Assembly (NCBI GenBank): GCA_035063785.1
Contig: JAPSFS010000004.1
Coordinates: forward strand, 1-64,000
DNA length: 64,000 nucleotides
Direction: 5' to 3'
Source of the DNA: Comamonas_C sp026954015
GTDB lineage: Bacteria; Pseudomonadota; Gammaproteobacteria; Burkholderiales; Burkholderiaceae_C
A program made the translations under genes and the position numbers. The notes beneath the pieces are model-generated. The model worked only from the letters and a program-made list of their open reading frames with translations. It had not been told where the DNA came from and made no database searches. Shown here piece after piece: positions 8,222 through 14,647 of the stretch; the first letter of the stretch is position 1, and each line of letters opens with the position of its first letter.

Positions 8222-8908
8222 TCAGTCGTTGCTGCCGCCGAAGATGCCCAGCAGCGCCAGCAGGCTCTGGAACACGTTGAACAGGTCCAGGTACAGCGCC
8301 AGCGTGGCGGTGATGTAGTTGGTTTCACCGCCGTCGAGCACGCGCTTGATGTCGTAGAGCATGAAGGCGCTGAAGATGCCGATGGCAGCCACCGAGATCG
8401 CCATCATGCCCGCGGTGGAGCCGACGAAGACGTTGACCGCCGCGCCGACCACGAGCACGATCGCGCCGACAAAGAGCCACTTGCCCAGGCCCGAGAGGTC
8501 ACGCTGGATCACGCTCGCGAGGCTGGCCATCACGAAGAACACGCCCGCCGTGCCGGCGAACGCGGTCATGATGAGGCTGGCGCCGTTGCTCATGCCCAGC
8601 ACCATGCCGATCAGGCCCGAGAGCATCAGCCCCATGAAGAAGGTGAACGCGAGCAGCACCGCGACGCCCTTGCCCGAGTTCTTGGTCTTCTCGATCGCGT
8701 ACATGAACGCGAACGCGCCGCCGAGAAACACGATCAGGCCCATGCCGCCGCGCATCGTGATGCCCGTCGCAAGGCCCGTCCAGGCGCCCAGCACCGTGGG
8801 AATCAGACTGAGCGCCAGCAGCCAGTAGGTGTTGCGCAGGACGCGGTGGCGCTCCTGCGCCGGCACGCCGTAGCCGGCGGAACCCATGCGGGTGACTTCA
8901 GTGTTCAT
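8222..8908 (-). CDS. Bax inhibitor-1/YccA family integral membrane protein
   Basis: This 228-residue protein has about seven hydrophobic segments, including NTYWLLALSLIPTVLGAWTG near residue 26 and GLIVFLGGAFAFMYAIEKTK. The C-terminal part has conserved family features (AAIGIFSAFMLYDIKRVLDG, then a final aspartate-rich end). E. coli relatives are YccA and YbhL, which interact with the FtsH protease or modulate ion leakage; the exact role here is unknown. A GAGGAG ribosome site supports the ATG. The gene ends at its own terminator. Confidence 0.9.
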   Translation of the reverse strand: MNTEVTRMGSAGYGVPAQERHRVLRNTYWLLALSLIPTVLGAWTGLATGITMRGGMGLIVFLGGAFAFMYAIEKTKNSGKGVAVLLAFTFFMGLMLSGLIGMVLGMSNGASLIMTAFAGTAGVFFVMASLASVIQRDLSGLGKWLFVGAIVLVVGAAVNVFVGSTAGMMAISVAAIGIFSAFMLYDIKRVLDGGETNYITATLALYLDLFNVFQSLLALLGIFGGSND

Positions 8909-9100
8909 GTATGGAGCTCCTCATCAACGCACCGTGCGCTACAGCCTGTGATTCTAAGTGGTGTCAAAAGTGCCCGATGCAATACCCGGTCAGTGCGCCC
9001 GGCAGTCCTTGCGGGCGGCATAGTCTTGCATCGGCCGATGGCAGGGTGCGCGGGCGCCCCGCTATGCTGCGCCATTTCACCCTGTTTGCGAGGTATTGCC

Positions 9101-9508
9101 ATGAAAACCATCTCCCAGCTCGAACTGGCCGACGTGCGGCGCATTGCGGCGGCGGCCGAGGCCGAGGCGCAGAAGAACCATTGGGCGGTGACGATCGCGA
9201 TCGTCGATGTGGGCGGCCACCTGCTGTGGCTGCAGCGGCTCGATGGCGCCGCGCCGATGACGGCCTATGTGGCGCCGGGCAAGGCGCGCAGCGCGGCGCT
9301 GGGCCGGCGCGAGAGCAAGAACTTCGAGGACATGATCAACAATGGCCGTACCTCCTTCCTTTCGGTGCCCGAGCTCGAGGCGCTCATGGAAGGCGGCGTG
9401 CCCATCGTGCAGGACGGACAGTGCATAGGCGCCGTGGGGGTCAGCGGCGTGAAATCGAGCGAAGACGCGCAGATCGCGCGCGCCGGCATCGCGGCGCTCG
9501 GGCTCTGA
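9101..9508 (+). CDS. GlcG/HbpS family heme-binding-like protein
   Basis: This encodes 135 residues spanning one complete GlcG/HbpS (DUF336) domain: ITIVDxGGHLLWLQRLDGA-type core (here AIVDVGGHLLWLQRLDGAAP), the helix KARSAALGRRES, GGVPIVQDGQCIGAVGVSG and a final AGIAAL. Members bind heme or cobalamin-type cofactors, or accompany glycolate and aromatic catabolism genes. No such partner is adjacent, so the role is open. The ATG chosen begins at the domain boundary; upstream codons show no homology. Confidence 0.85.
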   Translation: MKTISQLELADVRRIAAAAEAEAQKNHWAVTIAIVDVGGHLLWLQRLDGAAPMTAYVAPGKARSAALGRRESKNFEDMINNGRTSFLSVPELEALMEGGVPIVQDGQCIGAVGVSGVKSSEDAQIARAGIAALGL

Positions 9509-9701
9509 TCTGCCCGCCAGCGCGCAAAGCCGAGTGCGTCGTCGCGCGGCTATGGCTCGCATTGCAACGATCAATCACCCACCGGGCCGTGTCTGCCTAT
9601 ACTGGTCCGACCGCGAGACCGTTCATTCGGCACGCGGCGCGGATGGCGGGCAATCACGCCGTGGCCACCGCGTTCATACGACTTGAAAAGGAGTACACGC
9701 C

Positions 9702-10277
9702 ATGGCAGAAATTCTGGGGCCGCAGCGGCTGGGGCCGCTCACGCCGTTCGTTGGTGAATGGGAAGGCAATACAGGAGTCGATCTTTCCTATCACAATGAA
9801 GACGACATCACCGGCGAGACGAGTTACTATGAAAAGGCTTGGTTCAAGCCGATTCCGCAGACAAAGAATGGCAAGCAGGTGCTTGAAGGGCTGAACTACG
9901 GCATGACCGCCTGGCGCCATGGCGAGGAGGCGATGGAGCCGTTTCACGATGAGGTCGGCTTTCTGCTCTGGGACAAGGCGCGGAAGCAGATTCTGCGCAC
10001 GGTAGTGTTTGGCCGCGGCATCGCCATTCAGGCAGGCAGCATTGCCGAGCCACGCGACAAGGTGCTGCATTTCAACGCCACGCCTGGCGATCCTTCACTC
10101 GGCATTCTGCAGAACCCGTACCTGATGGAACGTGCGCAGATCATGGGCTTCACCAGCAGCTTCACTTTTCATGACGATGGCACGATGAGCTATGCGTCCG
10201 ATCTGGTGCTCAGGCTTGCCGCTACCGGCAAGGACATGCACCACACCGACAGGAACACCCTGCATCGGGTCAAGTAG
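9702..10277 (+). CDS. Nitrobindin-like/FABP-family heme-binding beta-barrel protein
   Basis: This 191-residue protein opens with GPLTPFVGEWEGNTGVDLSY. This matches the start of the THAP4/nitrobindin-type beta-barrel family, in which the early G-x-W motif shapes the barrel. Further elements include VGFLLWDKARKQILRTVVFGRG and the late FTFHDDGTMSYAS. The family binds heme or fatty-acid-like ligands in a 10-stranded barrel. Codon use is visibly less GC-rich than in its neighbours, with many A/T third positions in the first 60 codons, which hints at a different origin. A strong AAGGAG ribosome site precedes the ATG. The gene ends at a bidirectional terminator. Confidence 0.75.
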   Translation: MAEILGPQRLGPLTPFVGEWEGNTGVDLSYHNEDDITGETSYYEKAWFKPIPQTKNGKQVLEGLNYGMTAWRHGEEAMEPFHDEVGFLLWDKARKQILRTVVFGRGIAIQAGSIAEPRDKVLHFNATPGDPSLGILQNPYLMERAQIMGFTSSFTFHDDGTMSYASDLVLRLAATGKDMHHTDRNTLHRVK

Positions 10278-10299
10278 AGCCGCGCGCGCCACCAATCAG

Positions 10300-10324
10300 A
10301 ACGGCCTCCTCGGAGGCCGTTCTT
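10300..10324. terminator. Bidirectional terminator between convergent genes
   Basis: A perfect 10 bp stem (AACGGCCTCC / GGAGGCCGTT, 2-base loop) lies between the stop codons of the nitrobindin-like gene and exbD. The T-run on either side is short, so efficiency is uncertain. Confidence 0.75.
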
Positions 10325-10336
10325 GCTGGGTGCCCG

Positions 10337-10747
10337 TCATTCGTTCGGGTCGGTGACGAAACCGATCTTGCGGATGCCCGCCCGCTGCGCCGCGCTCATC
10401 GCCTTGGCGACGCGGTCGTAGCGCACGTCCTTGTCGCCGCGGATGTGCAGGTCGGGCTGCGGGTCCTTGGCCGCCTCCTCGCGCAGGCGCGGCTCGAGCT
10501 GGTCGTCGGTGATGTCGCTCTCGTTCCAGTGGTACTGCCCGTCCGCGGTAATCGACAGGCGGATGGTCTGCGGCTGGATCACCTCGCGCTGGCTCGTGGC
10601 GCGCGGCAGATCGACGGGCACCGCGTGCTGCATGACCGGCACCGTGATGATGAAGATGATCAGGAGCACCAGCGTGACGTCCACGAGCGGCGTCACGTTG
10701 ATCTCGTTCATCACGTCGTCGGTATCGTCCTGCGTTCCGAAGGCCAT
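10337..10747 (-). CDS. exbD: Biopolymer transport protein ExbD
   Basis: This encodes 136 residues. A short cytoplasmic N-terminus (NEINVTPLVDVTLVLLIIF) contains the conserved membrane aspartate of the ExbD/TolR family. A single membrane helix and a periplasmic domain follow (TADGQYHWNESDI ... GDKDVRYDRVAKAM). With ExbB it forms the proton-driven motor that energises TonB for outer-membrane uptake of iron complexes or cobalamin. It is the last gene of the tonB-exbB-exbD unit, 4 bases after exbB. Confidence 0.93.
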   Translation of the reverse strand: MAFGTQDDTDDVMNEINVTPLVDVTLVLLIIFIITVPVMQHAVPVDLPRATSQREVIQPQTIRLSITADGQYHWNESDITDDQLEPRLREEAAKDPQPDLHIRGDKDVRYDRVAKAMSAAQRAGIRKIGFVTDPNE

Positions 10748-10751
10748 GGTC

Positions 10752-11468
10752 TCAGCCCTTCTTCATCGGCAGCACGTTGTTCGCGTCGCCGGGCAGGCTC
10801 ACGCGTGCGCCGGTCACGAAGTAGGCGTGCAGGTCGTGCGCGAAGCTGCCGAGCTGGTTCAGGATCCACTTGTTGCCGCGCACCAGCGCGTTGTAGCCCA
10901 GCACCGCCGGAATCGCCACCGCCAGGCCGAGCGCGGTCATGATGAGCGCCTCGCCGATCGGCCCGGCCACCTTGTCGATCGTCGAAGCGCCCGTGGTGCT
11001 GATCGCCATGAGCGCGTGGTAGATGCCCCAGACCGTGCCGAAGAGGCCCACGAACGGCGACGTTGAGCCGATGGATGCGAGGATCGCCAGGCCCGACTGG
11101 ATGCTCGCGGTGAATTCGTCGATGCAGTTGCGCAGGCAGCGCGTGACCCAGTCGCTCAGGTCGAGCGCGTCGTGCAGGTGTGCCTGCGTGTTGCGGTGGT
11201 GCGCCGTGGCCTCGCGCGCTTCGAGCGCGAGGTAGAGGAAGGGGTTGCCCGGGTTGCTGCCGAGCTTGGTCAGCCCGGCGGCGAAGTCCTCGCTGTGCCA
11301 GAAGTCGCGCGCCTGCCGCGCGTCGCGCTTGAAGCGCACGATGTTCAGCGCCTTGATCAGGATCACGATCCAGGTAAGCACCGACATGCCGATCAGCAGC
11401 GCGGCGGTGGCGCGTGTAATGAAGTCACCCTGTTCCCAGAGGTGCCACAGGCCGAGTTGAGTTTCCAT
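10752..11468 (-). CDS. exbB: Biopolymer transport protein ExbB (MotA/TolQ/ExbB family)
   Basis: This encodes 238 residues with three membrane helices: one near residues 15-40 (TAALLIGMSVLTWIVILIKA) and two in the C-terminal half (FVGLFGTVWGIYHALMAIST and GLAVAIPAVLGYNALV). The TVWGIYHAL stretch and the GPIGEALIMTALGLAVAIPA stretch are family hallmarks of the proton channel. It assembles as a pentamer around ExbD. Spacing to tonB upstream is 6 bases and to exbD downstream 4 bases, so the three are one transcript. Confidence 0.93.
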   Translation of the reverse strand: METQLGLWHLWEQGDFITRATAALLIGMSVLTWIVILIKALNIVRFKRDARQARDFWHSEDFAAGLTKLGSNPGNPFLYLALEAREATAHHRNTQAHLHDALDLSDWVTRCLRNCIDEFTASIQSGLAILASIGSTSPFVGLFGTVWGIYHALMAISTTGASTIDKVAGPIGEALIMTALGLAVAIPAVLGYNALVRGNKWILNQLGSFAHDLHAYFVTGARVSLPGDANNVLPMKKG

Positions 11469-11474
11469 GGTGTT

Positions 11475-12239
11475 TCAGTGTGTGAGTACGAAATTGATCG
11501 GTTGCAAATGCCACATGGCCTCGGGCACGCCGTTGCGTGTGCCGGGCACGAAGCGCCAGCGTGAGACGGTCTTGAGCGCGGCCTGGTCCAGCCGCTCGTA
11601 GCCGCTTGATTGCTTGATTTCCACCTTCTGCGGCAGGCCCTCGGTGCTGATAAGCACGCGCAGCACCACCAGACCCTGCTCGCCCAGTCGGCGGCTGATC
11701 GCGGGGTAGGTCGGCGCCGGGTTGTTCAGCGTGCTCGCGTTGCTCGACGGCGCGACCACCGCGGGCGGTGCCGGTGGTGCGGGCGGCGCGGGTGGCGGCG
11801 GCGGCGCGACGGGCGTGAGTATCGGCGGCGCCGGCGGCTGTGGCTCGGTCACGCCCACCGGCGCGTCCGGCGCGGGCGTGGGGTCGGCGATCGCCACCGG
11901 CATGGGCGCGGGCCTGGGCGCCGGCGCCTTGGGTTTGGGCGGCGTGGGCGCGTGGCGCACCGGGACCGGTGGCGGTGGCGCGGGCGGTGCAGGCGGCGGC
12001 GGTACCGGTGGGGGCGGCGGTGCGGGTGGTGGTGGCGGCTTGGGCGCGGGTGGCGGCGGTGGCGCGGGCGTGATGAACTCGCTCAGCACGCGCACCGGCA
12101 CGACGATATCGACCTTCTGGCGCAGCATGCCCGATTGCAGCCCCCACAGCCCGAGCGCGTGCGCGACGACGACCGAGCCGACGACGATGGCATTGCGGTG
12201 GGAGAAGCCGACGCTGCCGTCGTGCTCGAAATGCTGCAT
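11475..12239 (-). CDS. tonB: Energy transducer TonB
   Basis: This encodes 254 residues. An N-terminal membrane anchor (AIVVGSVVVAHALGLWGLQ, residues ~18-40) is followed by a long Pro/Ala-rich periplasmic spacer of ~100 residues (PPPPPAPKPPPPPAPPPPPV-type runs). The C-terminal TonB domain follows (YPAISRRLGEQGLVVLRVLI, SSGYERLDQAALKTVSRWRF). It couples the ExbBD motor to TonB-dependent receptors. The spacer is encoded by a simple GGCGG-rich tract that also creates long meaningless frames on the opposite strand. It lies downstream of bfd and the Fur-type promoter. Confidence 0.93.
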   Translation of the reverse strand: MQHFEHDGSVGFSHRNAIVVGSVVVAHALGLWGLQSGMLRQKVDIVVPVRVLSEFITPAPPPPPAPKPPPPPAPPPPPVPPPPAPPAPPPPVPVRHAPTPPKPKAPAPRPAPMPVAIADPTPAPDAPVGVTEPQPPAPPILTPVAPPPPPAPPAPPAPPAVVAPSSNASTLNNPAPTYPAISRRLGEQGLVVLRVLISTEGLPQKVEIKQSSGYERLDQAALKTVSRWRFVPGTRNGVPEAMWHLQPINFVLTH

Positions 12240-12242
12240 AAA

Positions 12243-12290
12243 CGATAGCTGTTGGCGCTGGCGCAGGTTGCGGTAGAGGCCGAAAACGCT
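12243..12290. repeat. Short palindromic repeat (family P) between bfd and tonB
   Basis: On the minus strand it reads GGCCTCTA ... CGCCAGCGCCAACAGCTATC, matching both arms of the family-P consensus with an eroded core. It occupies half of the 98-base gap between bfd and tonB, ending 3 bases before the tonB start codon. Confidence 0.55.
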
Positions 12291-12337
12291 TGAATCAACG
12301 GCTCCCCAGGGGCCGTCGTCGCCGGCGACAGGCAGCT

Positions 12338-12559
12338 TCAGTGCGCTGCGATGGGCTCGGGCTGGACGAGCGTGTTGTGCAGCGCCGCAACCGGCTGGGC
12401 GCTACGGCATTGCGCAGCGACGCCGCGAGCGGTTTCTTCGCAGCAGCCGCACTGCGTGGCCACGCCCAGTTCCAATTGGATCTCGTCAAAACTCAGACCG
12501 GCGCGCGCGTGGCGTGCGATTTCCCGATCAGAAATGCGACGGCAGACACAGACGATCAT
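12338..12559 (-). CDS. bfd: Bacterioferritin-associated ferredoxin Bfd
   Basis: This encodes 73 residues with the four-cysteine [2Fe-2S] pattern of Bfd: CVC at residues 4-6 (MIVCVCRRISDREI) and CGCCEETAR in the middle. Bfd reduces iron stored in bacterioferritin so that it can be released, and it is typically induced by iron starvation. That fits the Fur-box-like promoter directly upstream. The ribosome site is weak. Downstream lie tonB, exbB and exbD on the same strand, suggesting one iron-responsive unit. Confidence 0.92.
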   Translation of the reverse strand: MIVCVCRRISDREIARHARAGLSFDEIQLELGVATQCGCCEETARGVAAQCRSAQPVAALHNTLVQPEPIAAH

Positions 12560-12589
12560 GGCCTAGCGTGAGAGTGAAACGGTGGCGCG

Positions 12590-12618
12590 ATTATAAATGA
12601 GAATTCATCTCATTCCAA
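12590..12618 (-). promoter_or_regulatory. Sigma-70 promoter with an overlapping Fur box, for bfd-tonB-exbBD
   Basis: On the minus strand a -35 of TTGGAA and a -10 of TATAAT are separated by exactly 17 bases. The spacer and the edge of the -35 form the inverted repeat AATGAGA-N5-TCTCATT (12596-12614), close to the Fur operator pattern. A repressor bound there would block polymerase. The promoter layout is read directly; Fur binding is inferred from the site and the iron genes downstream. Confidence 0.8.
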
Positions 12619-12645
12619 GACGTATTTACAGCCGCGGCACCGGCG

Positions 12646-12670
12646 AAAAAAAACCGGCCTGTGGCCGGTC
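12646..12670 (-). terminator. Intrinsic terminator after the SWIB gene
   Basis: The minus strand reads GACCGGCC-ACA-GGCCGGTT followed by eight T, about 20 bases past the SWIB stop codon. The stem is strong and the T-run long. Confidence 0.92.
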
Positions 12671-12687
12671 TTCTCGCGCGTGGCGTT

Positions 12688-12981
12688 TCACTTCACGTGC
12701 TTGCCGATCAAACCGGCCATCTCGAACATCGACACCTGCGACTTGCCAAAGATTTCCTTGAGCTTGGCGTCGGCGTTGATCATGCGTTTGTTGGCCGCGT
12801 CCTGCAGCTTGTGCGCCTTGATGTAGACCCAGAGCTTGCTCACGATTTCGGTGCGCGGCAGGGGCTTGGCGCCTACCACGGCGGCGAGCGCGGGGCTGGG
12901 GGTCAGCGGCTTCATGAAGGCGGCGTTGGGCGCGCGCTTCTTCGCGGGAGCGGCGGGCGCTTTCTTGCTTGCAGTGGCCAT
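12688..12981 (-). CDS. SWIB/MDM2-domain protein
   Basis: This encodes 97 residues. A Lys/Ala-rich basic N-terminus (MATASKKAPAAPAKKRAP) precedes a complete SWIB domain: MKPLTPSPALAAVVG, LPRTEIVSKLWVYIKAHKLQ, KRMINADAKLKEIFGK and the final FEMAGLIGKHVK. SWIB domains are best known from eukaryotic chromatin remodelling complexes and chlamydial topoisomerase. Stand-alone versions occur in betaproteobacteria, where the basic tail suggests a nucleoid-associated role (inference). The ATG was chosen because the upstream frame has no homology. The gene has its own terminator. Confidence 0.88.
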   Translation of the reverse strand: MATASKKAPAAPAKKRAPNAAFMKPLTPSPALAAVVGAKPLPRTEIVSKLWVYIKAHKLQDAANKRMINADAKLKEIFGKSQVSMFEMAGLIGKHVK

Positions 12982-13187
12982 GTTCGGTGTTCCTCGTTCA
13001 GTGGGTGGTGTGAAGTCAGCGCCCAGGTGCTGCTGCGCTGGCACGCGGATACTAGCGGCAAAACAGCGCTTGCCAAGAGGGCGCGGCGCATTTTGCGGGG
13101 GCAAGCGCCCCGGTGCTGCGCCCGGGCAACAGCGCAGCCGTCAAAATGGCGCCTTTCAGCAGCACGGCCTGTCCTGGAGGAAGAAGC

Positions 13188-13703
13188 ATGAGCCAACCCG
13201 TTACGCCCGGACCCATCAGTACCTGCGACCTGTGCGATGCGCACCGGGGCGACACGAGCGGCGCGTTTCGCGTGCTCGCGCCGGTGTTCCGCTGCTACGG
13301 CGCGGTGGCGGCGTTTCACGGCCCGGTGGCGACGATCAAGTGCTTCGAGGACAACACGCTCGTGCGGGCCGCGGTGGCCACGGCGGGCGAGGGCCGGGTG
13401 CTGGTGATCGACGGTGGCGGCTCGCTGCGCCGCGCGCTCGTGGGCGGCAATCTGGCCGCTGCAGCGGCACGCAACGGCTGGGCCGGCATTGTGGTCGACG
13501 GCTGCGTGCGCGACGTGGCCGAGCTCAACGCCGAGGCCATCGGCATCCGCGCGCTGGCGCTCGTGCCGATGGCCACCGACAAGCGCGGCGAGGGCCAGGC
13601 GGACGTGCCGGTGCAGATCCAGGGCGTGTGGGTGCGCCCCGGCGACTGGCTCTACGCCGACGCCGACGGCATCGTGCTCGGCGATCGCGCGCTGCACGGC
13701 TGA
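13188..13703 (+). CDS. RraA-family protein (RNase E regulator RraA or HMG/CHA-type aldolase fold)
   Basis: This encodes 171 residues. The motifs are those of RraA/DlpA: TCDLCDAHRG at the N-terminus, FHGPVATIKCFEDNTLVR, VLVIDGGGSLRRALVGGNLA, NGWAGIVVDGCVRDV and the end PGDWLYADADGIVLGD. RraA binds RNase E and limits mRNA decay, whereas the same fold in 4-hydroxy-4-methyl-2-oxoglutarate aldolases is catalytic. The G-x-x-x-D-x-x-x-x-R-D arrangement (GCVRDV) is present, so either activity is possible. A GGAGGAAG ribosome site supports the ATG. Confidence 0.85.
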   Translation: MSQPVTPGPISTCDLCDAHRGDTSGAFRVLAPVFRCYGAVAAFHGPVATIKCFEDNTLVRAAVATAGEGRVLVIDGGGSLRRALVGGNLAAAAARNGWAGIVVDGCVRDVAELNAEAIGIRALALVPMATDKRGEGQADVPVQIQGVWVRPGDWLYADADGIVLGDRALHG

Positions 13704-13708
13704 GAGGG

Positions 13709-14647
13709 TCAGGGGCCGCGCACCGGCGCGCGCGCGGGCAGGGTGGCGAGCACCACGCTCGCGAGCGCCAGCGCGAACGCCAGCATCTGCATCGCACCCA
13801 GGGTCTCGCCCAGTGCGAGCACGCCCACGAGCGCAGCGCTCACGGGCAGCAGCACCGTGAAGATGCCGGCCTGCGATGCGGGCACCACCGACAGGCCCGT
13901 CATCCACAGCCACACGCTCCACATGCACGCGGCCAGCGCGTAGAACAGCAGCAGTGCCCAGGTGGGCCAGTCCACCGCGGTGAAGTCAAAACCGAGCGCG
14001 AGATAGACGCCCGCCGGTGTGGCGAGCACGAAGCCCCAGAGGTTGATGAGCGCGCTGATGCGACGCGGGCCGAGCGACGCGGTCAGGCGCTTGCCGATCA
14101 CCGAATATGCCGCCTCGCACACCGAAGCGGCCAGCAGCAGCGCCATGCCCAGCCAGTGCTGGTTTTGGGTGTTTTGTGGCACCAGCGCTTGACCAGCCTG
14201 CGCGGGCAGCTCTGGTTTGTAGAGCGCAAACAACGCGATGCCCGCCACCGCGCAGACCACAGCCAGCCAGGTGCGCGCGCTCACGTGCTCGTGCAGGAAG
14301 ACCCAGCTGAGCAGGGCCACGCAGGCGGGAATGCACGCCATGATCACGCCCGCGGTGCTCGCGCTCGTGAGGCTCACGCCATAGATCATGAAGATGGTGA
14401 AGAGGAAGTTGCCGAGCAGCGCATTCAGGAACAACAGCACTTTGGCGCGCGGCGCGAGCAGCGCCTCGTGTGCCGGTTTGCGCAGCCAGCCCAGCATCGC
14501 CAGCGCCCCGATGCCAAAGCGCAGCCACGCCAGCAGCAGCACCGGAAACGCGAGCGCCAGCGGCTTCGATAGCGCCACATAGGTGCCCACGAGCGACATG
14601 CTCAGGGCCAGGCAGCCGAAGGCGACGGTGCGCGGTGGGGCGGTCAA
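13709..14647 (-). CDS. EamA/RhaT-family drug-metabolite exporter
   Basis: The protein has 312 residues if it starts at the TTG that overlaps the mnmC stop codon (TTGA), the start I prefer because it couples translation and gives the usual family length. About ten membrane helices form two EamA repeats (FGCLALSMSLVGTYVALSKP ... and LLLAASVCEAAYSVIGKRLT ...). The loop between the repeats, residues ~144-159 (KPELPAQAGQALVPQN), is encoded by DNA resembling the family-P palindromic repeat and looks like an insertion. The substrate is unknown. Confidence 0.85.
   Translation of the reverse strand: MTAPPRTVAFGCLALSMSLVGTYVALSKPLALAFPVLLLAWLRFGIGALAMLGWLRKPAHEALLAPRAKVLLFLNALLGNFLFTIFMIYGVSLTSASTAGVIMACIPACVALLSWVFLHEHVSARTWLAVVCAVAGIALFALYKPELPAQAGQALVPQNTQNQHWLGMALLLAASVCEAAYSVIGKRLTASLGPRRISALINLWGFVLATPAGVYLALGFDFTAVDWPTWALLLFYALAACMWSVWLWMTGLSVVPASQAGIFTVLLPVSAALVGVLALGETLGAMQMLAFALALASVVLATLPARAPVRGP
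14172..14218. repeat. Short palindromic repeat (family P) inside the EamA exporter gene
   Basis: On the coding (minus) strand the sequence runs AGCTGCCCGCGCAGGCTGG then TCAAGCGCTGGTGCC, with an A-rich end. This matches the reverse orientation of the family-P consensus at roughly two-thirds of positions. It stays in frame and encodes a hydrophilic loop peptide between the two halves of the transporter. Confidence 0.55.

Noticed and set aside
8939..8967. Promoter for the Bax-inhibitor gene with a perfect TTGACA
   Set aside because: The hexamer 17 bases downstream is CTGTAG, which does not resemble a -10 element.
11610..12248. Long Gly/Arg-rich plus-strand frames opposite tonB
   Set aside because: They arise from the GGCGG-type tract that encodes the proline-rich TonB spacer on the other strand.
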